A DNA stretch of 33,223 bases from Myxococcales bacterium (GTDB lineage: Bacteria > Myxococcota_A > Polyangia > Polyangiales > Polyangiaceae). The notes beneath the pieces were generated by a model. The model did not search any database and had not been told where the DNA came from. It saw only the letters and a program-made list of their open reading frames with translations. Positions within the stretch are counted from its first letter, which is position 1; each line of letters begins with the position of its first letter. Both the position numbers and the translations under genes were made by a program. Shown here in pieces: positions 23,794 through 29,711 of the stretch. The stretch lies in NCBI GenBank assembly GCA_020430845.1, contig JAGQJA010000336.1, positions 13,607 through 46,829 of the forward strand. Direction: 5' to 3'.

Positions 23794-24401
23794 GGCTCGG
23801 GCTCGCCGTCGTCGGTGCCCGGCTTGGACGCGCCGCCGCGGCGCATCGCGCGGAGCGAGTTGGCCGCGCTCTGGATGCCGGTCAGCACGCCGTCCGCGTA
23901 GTGCCAGTCGGTGTCCTCGAGGGCGGGGAAGTCGTGCGGGTTGCGGATGTCCTCGGCGGTCAGCCCGGGGTGCAGGCGCCGCGCGAGCTCGAGCACGCGC
24001 TCGGCCTCGAGCTTCTCCTGCTTGGCGAGCGTCTCCTCGATGGCGGACCAATCGGGTGCGGCTTGCGGCGCGCGGAGCAGCGCGTCGGCGTCGGAGGCGT
24101 CCACTTCCGAGAGCACCGCGACCCCGTCGAGCGCCGGGCTCCGTGCGACCGTCGCGCCACGCCTCGGGCACACGCCCAAGCAGTGCGTGCGGCTCACCCA
24201 TGTCTCGCGCACCTCGCCGCGCTCGGCCACCGCCCGCTTGAGCGCGGCGTACACGACCTCGCCGCGCTCGCCGCAGCCCTCGCCGAGCGGGTCGGCGGTG
24301 TCGCGGCGGTTCGTGCACACGAACAAGTGCAGGCGAGGGTGCAGGGGTGAGGGGACCACGCCCTCTCGATAGTCCACGCCGACCCTCGCCGCCACGGGCA
24401 C
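23790..24401 (-). CDS. Thioredoxin-like [2Fe-2S] ferredoxin family protein
   Basis: A protein of up to 203 residues. The N-terminal ~100 residues match the thioredoxin-like [2Fe-2S] ferredoxins: HLFVCTNRRD (Cys29), GCGERG (Cys43) and THCLGVCPRRG (Cys74, Cys78), the four cluster ligands in their usual spacing, then a VLSEVDASDADALL strand-helix. Such proteins carry electrons or act as redox sensors. The C-terminal half is helical and charged and not recognisable. The start is uncertain: GTG 24401 lies within 20-bp tandem repeats, while GTG 24377 has GGCGAGG 6 nt upstream and still keeps all four cysteines. The stop overlaps the Smr start. Confidence 0.82.
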   Translation of the reverse strand: MPVAARVGVDYREGVVPSPLHPRLHLFVCTNRRDTADPLGEGCGERGEVVYAALKRAVAERGEVRETWVSRTHCLGVCPRRGATVARSPALDGVAVLSEVDASDADALLRAPQAAPDWSAIEETLAKQEKLEAERVLELARRLHPGLTAEDIRNPHDFPALEDTDWHYADGVLTGIQSAANSLRAMRRGGASKPGTDDGEPEP

Positions 24402-24442
24402 GTCCTCGCCGCCACAAGCACGTCCTCGCCGCCACGGGCACG
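24384..24442. repeat. Three tandem copies of a 20-bp unit at a gene start
   Basis: Copies at 24384-24403, 24404-24423 and 24424-24442 (last base altered); the middle copy has AA where the others have GG. On the minus strand each copy carries GTG and a GGCGGCGAGG purine run, so the array multiplies possible start codons and ribosome binding sites for the ferredoxin gene. Confidence 0.9.
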
Positions 24443-24510
24443 ACGGTGCGCCCGGCGGCTCGCGGTCGCATCACAGACCACACTCGTCCACATCGCTCCA
24501 GAACGACCGC

Positions 24511-24538
24511 GGATCCGCGCACGGATCCCCACGGATCC
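24511..24538. promoter_or_regulatory. Cluster of three GGATCC palindromes
   Basis: GGATCC occurs at 24511, 24523 and 24533, each preceded by CG and with shared CACG spacers, in the ~250-bp divergent region between the ferredoxin gene and the pseudokinase. Spacings of 12 and 10 bp are near one helical turn, which would suit a multi-site operator. The role is only inferred. Confidence 0.3.
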
Positions 24539-24639
24539 ACGGACTCTGAGGGCCTCACGAAGCCCGAGGCGCCAGGGGCGACCGGTGCGGCGTGCACGTC
24601 GGGCGCGAGCGCGGCGCGCCGTTTGCAACGGGATATAGC

Positions 24640-24643
24640 GGAG
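24640..24643 (+). promoter_or_regulatory. Ribosome binding site deciding pseudokinase start
   Basis: GGAG ends 6 nt before ATG 24650, just after an AT-rich stretch (GGATATAG) that may contain the -10. The frame is open for another ~100 codons upstream but runs through the tandem repeats and GGATCC cluster and has no comparable site. Confidence 0.55.
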
Positions 24644-24649
24644 TATTCA

Positions 24650-25723
24650 ATGCGCCTGAACGGGCATGATGCCTTTCGTAAGTCGGAGGTCGTCGATCTT
24701 GGGGGGGGACGAAAGATAGAGCTCGCCGAGGTCCTAGGACGCGGCGAAGGCTCTGTCGTGTACGCGGGCGTGCTCTCGAGCGCGTTCGGCGTGCGTCGTA
24801 GGGTCGCCGTCAAGATGTTCCCGTCCCTCTCGTCGGACGACGCGGAGGTCGTCGCCGAGGCCCTCGCGGTCGCGGCGGCGAAGGGCGCGTGCGTCGAGCA
24901 CCCCAACGTGGTCCGCACGTACGAGTTCGGCTTCTTCTACGGGCAGCCCCACGTGGTGATGGAGCGCGTCGACGGCGTCTCGCTCCGTACGTTCCTCGAG
25001 CACGCCGTGAGCGGGGGGCGGCGCGTCCCCCTCGACCTCGCCCTGTACGTGGGCGCCGAGATCGCGGCCGCGCTCGACGGAGCGCGCACGGCACGCGGCA
25101 CCGACGGCGTGCACCTCGGCCTCAACCACCTCGCGCTCTCGGCGAGCGAGGTGCTCCTCTCGTGGCGCGGCGAGGTGAAGGTCGCCGACTTCGGCTACTC
25201 GTCGGCGCGCGCCGCGAGCTCGACCGTGCGAAGCCTCCGCAGCGTGGCCAAGCGCGTCGACACGATGTCGCCCGAGGTCGCGCGAGGGCGCAAGGGCGAC
25301 GCGCGCTCGGACGTCTTCTCGCTCGGGCTGCTCGTGCGCGAGCTGCTCGTGGGCCCACGCTTTCCCCGCGGCATGGCGCACGACGAGATCCTGTCGCTGG
25401 CGCGCGACGGCCACATCCTCGGTCGTTGCATCGAGCCCGATCTCCCCGGCGATCTCGCCAACATCCTCCACCGTGCGCTGCAGGTCGACCCCGACGACCG
25501 CTACCCGTCGGTGAGCGCGATGGCGTGGGACCTGAGGCGGGCGGCCATCGCCATGGGCGCCGCCGACGCGCGCGACGTGCTCCGCCGGGCGCTCGCGCGC
25601 GAGCTGGGCGTCGACGCCTGCGAGATCACGCAAGAGACGGTTCTGCCCGCTCAAGACGACGCGGAGGAGCTCGCCGACGCCGACGTGATCGACATCTCGC
25701 CCGCCGCGCGCCGCCGCAAGTAG
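24650..25723 (+). CDS. Predicted pseudokinase (degenerate Hanks-type kinase)
   Basis: A 357-residue protein with a kinase fold. The glycine loop LGRGEGSVVYAG (29-40), Lys55 in VAVKMF, DFG (180-182), SPE in place of APE and SDVFSLG (Asp221) are recognisable. The catalytic loop, normally HRDxKxxN, reads HLALSASE (160-167): the catalytic Asp is Ala162, the Lys is Ser164 and the metal-binding Asn is Glu167. Phosphotransfer is therefore unlikely, although nucleotide binding through Lys55 and DFG may remain. After the kinase-like lobe (to about 310) comes an acidic tail. Such proteins usually act as scaffolds or allosteric partners. The start is ATG 24650 with GGAG 6 nt upstream. Its 3' end overlaps the opposing NUDIX gene by 73 nt. 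Confidence 0.82.
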   Translation: MRLNGHDAFRKSEVVDLGGGRKIELAEVLGRGEGSVVYAGVLSSAFGVRRRVAVKMFPSLSSDDAEVVAEALAVAAAKGACVEHPNVVRTYEFGFFYGQPHVVMERVDGVSLRTFLEHAVSGGRRVPLDLALYVGAEIAAALDGARTARGTDGVHLGLNHLALSASEVLLSWRGEVKVADFGYSSARAASSTVRSLRSVAKRVDTMSPEVARGRKGDARSDVFSLGLLVRELLVGPRFPRGMAHDEILSLARDGHILGRCIEPDLPGDLANILHRALQVDPDDRYPSVSAMAWDLRRAAIAMGAADARDVLRRALARELGVDACEITQETVLPAQDDAEELADADVIDISPAARRRK

Positions 25724-26265
25724 GTCTCGAGCGCCACCACCGCGAGCGCGTGCTCGATCTCTCCGGCGTCGAGCGCGCGCGCCACGTCTCGCACCGACAC
25801 GAGCACCGGCTCGCAGATCTCCCCGGGCGTCGTGCGCTGCGCGCCGAGCCGCGCCGCCCGCGCCACGAACGAGAAGCATCGGTTGCCCTGGAGCGCCGGG
25901 TTCGGGTGCACCGACGTGAGCGGTCGCGCGCCTTCGGCCTCCCAGCCCGTCTCTTCGGCCAGCTCGCGGACCGCCGCCTCGAGCGGCGCCTCCCCGGGGT
26001 CGACGAGGCCCCCTGGGATCTCGAGCGACGGCGCGTCGATGCCGAAGCGATGCTGCCACACCAGCACGATCTCGTCGGTGTCGGTCACGGCGACGACGTT
26101 GCACCAGTCTCCGCACGCGAGCGTGAAGCCCTGCACGTCGTGCGGCGGCGTGCCCGGCTGGGTGAAGACGCTCCGCTCCACGCGAAAGACCCGGTGATCG
26201 GCCAGCGTCACGGGCGTCGAGCGTCGAGGACGGGGCAGGGCGCGGGGGGGAGGAACGACCGGCAT
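25651..26265 (-). CDS. NUDIX hydrolase (ADP-ribose pyrophosphatase-like)
   Basis: A 204-residue protein with a complete Nudix box, GGLVDPGEAPLEAAVR ELAEETGW (about 85-108), matching GX5EX7REUXEEXGU with all metal-ligand glutamates. The preceding VVAVTDTDEIVLVWQHRFGI and IPGG resemble ADP-ribose/sugar-nucleotide pyrophosphatases, so it probably hydrolyses a nucleoside diphosphate derivative in the cytoplasm. The start used is ATG 26265; upstream in-frame codons would run into cysE on the other strand. The last residues (SITSASASSSASS) are translated from the strand opposite the pseudokinase 3' end, a 73-nt tail-to-tail overlap. Confidence 0.87.
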   Translation of the reverse strand: MPVVPPPRALPRPRRSTPVTLADHRVFRVERSVFTQPGTPPHDVQGFTLACGDWCNVVAVTDTDEIVLVWQHRFGIDAPSLEIPGGLVDPGEAPLEAAVRELAEETGWEAEGARPLTSVHPNPALQGNRCFSFVARAARLGAQRTTPGEICEPVLVSVRDVARALDAGEIEHALAVVALETYLRRRAAGEMSITSASASSSASS

Positions 26266-26302
26266 CGCGAGCACATCTACGTTACACTCCCGGCCCTCGA
26301 AC

Positions 26303-27070
26303 ATGGCGATGGTGCTGCTCAAGGCCGCCGCGCGGTGGCTTCGGTCCATGCCCGCGGCGATCTCCCGCGCGCGTGAGGACATCGCGGCGGTGCGCTGCAA
26401 CGACCCCGCGGCGCGCTCGGCCGTCGAGGTCGTCTTCCTCTATCCCGGCATCCACGCGCTCTGGCTGCACCGCGTGGCGCACGACCTGTGGACGCACAAG
26501 GCGATCTTCGCGGCGCGCTCCGTCAGCCACATGAACCGTTTCCTCACGGGCATCGAGATCCACCCGGGCGCCAAGCTCGGGCGTCGCGTGTTCATCGACC
26601 ACGGCATGGGCATCGTCATCGGCGAGACGGCGACTGTGGGCGACGACTGTCTGCTCTACAAGGGCGTGGTGCTCGGCGGCGTGTCGCTCGCGCGCACGGT
26701 GCGCCACCCGCAGCTCGGCCAAGGCGTGGTCGTCGGGTCCAACGCGTGCGTGCTCGGCGCCATCGACGTCGGCGCGCACGCGCGCATCGGCTCGGGGAGC
26801 GTCGTCGTGCGTCCCGTGCCCGAGGGGGCCACCGTCGTCGGCGTCCCCGCGCGCGTCATCGTCCCGGCCAAGTCGCGCGTCGACGCGGCGCTCGACCACG
26901 CGAACCTCCCCGACCCGGTCACCGACATGGTGCGCGCGCTCGTCGCGCAGAACGAGCAGCTGCGGCAACGCCTCGTCCGCCTCGAGGACCGGCTCGGGAT
27001 CGAGCACGCAGAAGAAGAGTTCGTGCTCCCGTACGAAGGCGAGGAGCTGCCCCCGGCCGACGGCGGCTGA
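26303..27070 (+). CDS. cysE: Serine O-acetyltransferase
   Basis: A 255-residue left-handed beta-helix acyltransferase making O-acetylserine, the first step of cysteine synthesis. A helical N-terminal domain (REDIAAVRCNDPAARSAVEV, YPGIHALWLHRVAH) is followed by hexapeptide repeats with TGIEIHPGA, FIDHGMGIVIGETA, LLYKGVVLGG and VVVGSNACVLG. The layout is that of the shorter EpsC/CysE form. The C-terminal ~60 residues form a coiled-coil-like tail (NEQLRQRLVRLEDRLG), longer than usual. ATG 26303 is used; ATG 26348 is a possible shorter start. A TACACT -10-like element at 26283-26288 would give a very short leader. It is divergent from the NUDIX gene, 37 nt away. Confidence 0.93.
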   Translation: MAMVLLKAAARWLRSMPAAISRAREDIAAVRCNDPAARSAVEVVFLYPGIHALWLHRVAHDLWTHKAIFAARSVSHMNRFLTGIEIHPGAKLGRRVFIDHGMGIVIGETATVGDDCLLYKGVVLGGVSLARTVRHPQLGQGVVVGSNACVLGAIDVGAHARIGSGSVVVRPVPEGATVVGVPARVIVPAKSRVDAALDHANLPDPVTDMVRALVAQNEQLRQRLVRLEDRLGIEHAEEEFVLPYEGEELPPADGG

Positions 27071-27077
27071 CGACCCA

Positions 27078-27106
27078 TTGACCCTGGGCCGCGGCGGGGC
27101 GATAGG
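27078..27106 (+). promoter_or_regulatory. Promoter-like pair upstream of smpB
   Basis: TTGACC (27078-27083, 5/6 match) and GATAGG (27101-27106, 3/6) are 17 bp apart, with the start codon 12 nt after the -10. It lies entirely in the 48-nt gap after cysE and suggests an almost leaderless smpB mRNA. Confidence 0.4.
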
Positions 27107-27118
27107 TCCCACGCTGCC

Positions 27119-27607
27119 GTGAAAGACAAGAAGACCGAGAGAGCCGAGGCGCAGAAGGTCCTCGTCCAGAACCGGCGCGCGACGCACGACTACACGATCG
27201 ACGAGCGCTTCGAGGGTGGGCTCGTGCTCGTGGGCAGCGAGGTCAAGTCGATCCGACACGGCAAGGTCGAGATGGTCGACGCGTACGCGTCGGTGGATCG
27301 CGGCGAGTGCTGGCTCAAGCAGATGTACGTCGCCCCGTTCGAGCAGGCGACGGCCTTCCCGCATGACACGCGGCGCGCGCGCAAGGTGCTTCTGCACCAG
27401 AGCGAGATCAGCAAGATCGACCGCGCGCTCTCGCGCGACGGCTATACGCTCGTGCCGCTCAAGCTCTATCTCAAGGGCGGCCGCGTGAAGGTCGAGCTCG
27501 GCCTGGGCAAGGGCAAGAAGCTCCACGACAAGCGCGCCGACATCGCCAAGAAGACGGCCGAGCGGGAGGCCAAGGCGGCGATCGGTCGCGCGCGGAGGGG
27601 CGAGTGA
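27119..27607 (+). CDS. smpB: SsrA-binding protein SmpB
   Basis: A 162-residue protein that binds tmRNA and delivers it to stalled ribosomes (trans-translation). Diagnostic blocks are NRRATHDYTIDERFEGG, LVGSEVKSIRHGKVEM, VAPFEQA, RRARKVLLHQSEI and the C-terminal KLHDKRADIAKK tail, all present and in order, at the family's usual length. Initiation is at GTG 27119. The stop overlaps the next small gene in GTGA (27604-27607). No tmRNA gene is seen in the window. Confidence 0.96.
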   Translation: MKDKKTERAEAQKVLVQNRRATHDYTIDERFEGGLVLVGSEVKSIRHGKVEMVDAYASVDRGECWLKQMYVAPFEQATAFPHDTRRARKVLLHQSEISKIDRALSRDGYTLVPLKLYLKGGRVKVELGLGKGKKLHDKRADIAKKTAEREAKAAIGRARRGE

Positions 27608-27861
27608 GCGTCGAGCTCCGCCTCGACTCGGGCGAGCGCGCGGACCTCGAGACGCTCGAGGGCGACGCCGTGACCGTCCGCTCTCCGGTGCCCGCTCCGC
27701 CCGGGGCGCGCGTGAGCACCGTCGTCGTCGAGACGGGGGCCGCGCTCCGCGTGAAGTCTCACGGGTCCAAGCGGGACGGAGAGCTCTTCGTCGTGCGCGG
27801 GCGCCTCATCGACGCGACGCGCGAGCTCCGCGCGTGGCTCGCCGCGCAGCTCTCGGCCTGA
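27604..27861 (+). CDS. Small conserved-looking protein coupled to smpB
   Basis: An 85-residue protein starting at GTG 27604 inside the smpB stop. It is rich in beta strands (VELRLDSGERADLETLEGD, RVSTVVVETGAALRVKSHG) with a C-terminal helix (DATRELRAWLAAQL), loosely PilZ-like in rhythm but without the PilZ RxxxR/DxSxxG motifs. I do not recognise a family. Codon use matches its neighbours and the overlap argues that it is real. It converges with the lipoprotein gene, 28 nt away. Confidence 0.7.
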   Translation: MSVELRLDSGERADLETLEGDAVTVRSPVPAPPGARVSTVVVETGAALRVKSHGSKRDGELFVVRGRLIDATRELRAWLAAQLSA

Positions 27862-27889
27862 CGCGCTCGCAGCCGTCGCCGCACCGCGC

Positions 27890-28357
27890 TCAGCGAGAGG
27901 CTTGGCGCACGTCGACCGCCGCTTCTTCTGCGGTCGCCGCGCGCAGGTCCTCGTCGTCCACCCGGAGCGTCGTGCACACGACCTCGACCGAGACCGCGTT
28001 CGCGCCCGAGATGGTGCCCTTGCCGTTGACGATGACGCAGCTCTGCACGGGCGAGATGGGCTCGCGCGCGATCTCGACCGCGTACGGCGTGCCGTCCTCG
28101 AGACGCGTGCCGAACGCGAAGCGGCCGTCGTCGTCGACCTGGAGCAGGCGCCCGTCGGCGTCGCGGAGCGACAGGCCGATCCCCTCGAGCCCGCGCACGC
28201 GCCCGCCGACGACGTAAGCGGGGCGATAGGACTCGGCGGTGGGCGTCGCGGGCTCGGGGTGGGCGGAGGCGGCCGGGGCGCACGCCTGCGTGAGGCCACC
28301 GAGGGCGAGGGCGGAGACGAAGAGGGCGCGGGCGAAGGGGGCGGTGCGGACGGGCAT
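27890..28357 (-). CDS. Secreted/lipoprotein with a single VGGxVxGL-type beta domain
   Basis: A 155-residue protein with a signal peptide ending near LTQAC (Cys26; an imperfect lipobox). It carries one copy of a beta domain otherwise seen as tandem repeats in bacterial surface proteins: VVGGRVRGLEGIGLSL, GRFAFGTRLEDGTPYAVEI, SCVIVNGKGTISGANA and VVC, with a conserved Cys pair that may form a disulfide. The short tail after it is acidic. Function unknown; probably extracytoplasmic. The ATG at 28357 has TGAGG just upstream. It is divergent from ruvB. Confidence 0.75.
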   Translation of the reverse strand: MPVRTAPFARALFVSALALGGLTQACAPAASAHPEPATPTAESYRPAYVVGGRVRGLEGIGLSLRDADGRLLQVDDDGRFAFGTRLEDGTPYAVEIAREPISPVQSCVIVNGKGTISGANAVSVEVVCTTLRVDDEDLRAATAEEAAVDVRQASR

Positions 28358-28400
28358 GACCTCAGGTTGACCACCCGAGCGCGCGCCGGAACCGCCGCCT

Positions 28401-28433
28401 GGCCTATGCTCGCAATAGGGCGAGCTTATGGCC
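28401..28433. promoter_or_regulatory. 33-bp imperfect inverted repeat upstream of ruvB
   Basis: GGCC-TAT-GCTCGC, a 6-nt centre, then GCGAGC-TTAT-GGCC. The inner 6-bp and outer 4-bp arms are perfect, with an AT-rich bulged part between. It is 43 bp before the lipoprotein start and 111 bp before ruvB, so it could be an operator for either divergent gene. Confidence 0.35.
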
Positions 28434-28544
28434 TGAAAGTCTTTGAGATACGGATATTTACCGCCCCGTGTGCGCCCTCGCCGCGGCGCGCCTCAGCGTC
28501 GCGCGCGCTTTACGCGGCGCGTTCGCCGTTGCAGACACGTCGGG

Positions 28545-29609
28545 ATGCCGAAGCCTGGGATCGACGAGAGGGACGAGCCGGTCCGCGTGGTGGACGGCGC
28601 GCTCGTGCCCGAGGACGCCCGCCTCGAGCGCTCGCTACGCCCCAAGGCGCTCGACGACTACGTCGGCCAGACCAAGCACAAAGAGAACCTGCGCGTCTTC
28701 GTCGAGGCCGCGCGTCGCCGCAAGGAGCCGCTCGATCACCTCCTCTTGTCGGGGCCCCCGGGGCTGGGCAAGACGACGCTCGCGCAGATCCTCGCGCACG
28801 AGATGGGCGTCGAGCTGCACGCGACGAACGGCCCGGTCGTCGAGCACAAGGGCGCGCTCGCCGGCGTGCTCACCAAGCTCGGCCCTGGCGACATCCTCTT
28901 CATCGACGAGATCCACCGCCTCAACCCCGTCGTCGAAGAGAGCCTCTACCCCGCGATGGAGGACTTTCGCATCGACGTGATGACGGGCGACGGCGCGTTC
29001 GCGTCGGCCATCCAGATCCCGGTCCAGCCGTTCACGCTCATCGGCGCGACGACGCGCACGGGCTTGCTCACGGCGCCGCTCTTCTCGCGCTTCGGGCACA
29101 TCATCCGGCTCGACTTCTACCCGGTCGAGGACCTCGCGCGGATCGTACGACGCAGCGCCGAGCTGCTCGGCAGCCCGATCGACGACGCGGCGGCGACGGG
29201 CATCGCGCGCCGCTCTCGGGGCACGCCGCGCGTCGCCAACCGCCTGCTCCGTCGCGTGCGCGACTTCGCCGAGGTCCTCGGCACGGGCAAGCTCGACGCG
29301 TCGATCGTCGCGCGATCGTGCGAGCGGCTCGACATCGACGACGCGGGCTTCGACGAGATGGACCGGCGCCTGCTGCGGGTCATCATCGAGGACTACGACG
29401 GCGGGCCCGTGGGCGTCGAGACGCTCGCCGCGGCGCTGGGCGAGCCGCGCGACACCATCGAGGACGTCTACGAGCCGTACCTATTGCAGCAGGGGTACCT
29501 GGGCCGCACGCCGCGCGGACGGGTCGCCACACGCCGCGCGTACGAGCACCTGGGCGCGCCGCCGCCCGCCGAGAAGGCGCCGCCCCCGCAGGGCGGGCTC
29601 TTCGACTGA
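28545..29609 (+). CDS. ruvB: Holliday junction branch-migration helicase RuvB
   Basis: A 354-residue AAA+ motor of the RuvABC complex. The N-terminal [16 protein letters not shown] leads to Walker [10 protein letters not shown] (70-78), Walker [12 protein letters not shown] (116-126), MEDFRIDVM, sensor/arginine-finger [18 protein letters not shown] (167-184) and the winged-helix C-terminus with [32 protein letters not shown]. The length is typical. ATG 28545 is the first plausible start; the frame is open further upstream but through Arg-rich non-conserved sequence. ruvA and ruvC are not adjacent. No LexA-type operator was recognised. Confidence 0.96.
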   Translation: MPKPGIDERDEPVRVVDGALVPEDARLERSLRPKALDDYVGQTKHKENLRVFVEAARRRKEPLDHLLLSGPPGLGKTTLAQILAHEMGVELHATNGPVVEHKGALAGVLTKLGPGDILFIDEIHRLNPVVEESLYPAMEDFRIDVMTGDGAFASAIQIPVQPFTLIGATTRTGLLTAPLFSRFGHIIRLDFYPVEDLARIVRRSAELLGSPIDDAAATGIARRSRGTPRVANRLLRRVRDFAEVLGTGKLDASIVARSCERLDIDDAGFDEMDRRLLRVIIEDYDGGPVGVETLAAALGEPRDTIEDVYEPYLLQQGYLGRTPRGRVATRRAYEHLGAPPPAEKAPPPQGGLFD

Positions 29610-29638
29610 GCGTCGAGATCCGTCGCGCGTCCGGGTGT

Positions 29639-29669
29639 CGCGGTCGTTCGATCTCGGGGCCCGACCGCG
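29639..29669 (+). terminator. GC-rich hairpin after ruvB
   Basis: A perfect 8-bp inverted repeat CGCGGTCG/CGACCGCG with a 15-nt loop lies 30 nt after the ruvB stop and before the next promoter. There is no U-tract, so termination is only plausible. Confidence 0.3.
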
Positions 29670-29675
29670 CTCCGC

Positions 29676-29705
29676 TTGGCGCTGCGGCCCCCAGACCGAT
29701 ATGAT
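29676..29705 (+). promoter_or_regulatory. Promoter of the sensor pair
   Basis: TTGGCG (29676-29681) and TATGAT (29700-29705, 5/6 match) are 18 bp apart. The -10 ends 6 nt before GTG 29712, so transcription should start at the initiation codon (leaderless). Confidence 0.5.
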
Positions 29706-29711
29706 CCCCCC

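Noticed and set aside
24734-26116. Long minus-strand frame across the pseudokinase
   Set aside because: Antisense, Arg/His-rich, no domain; the plus-strand kinase fold is unambiguous.
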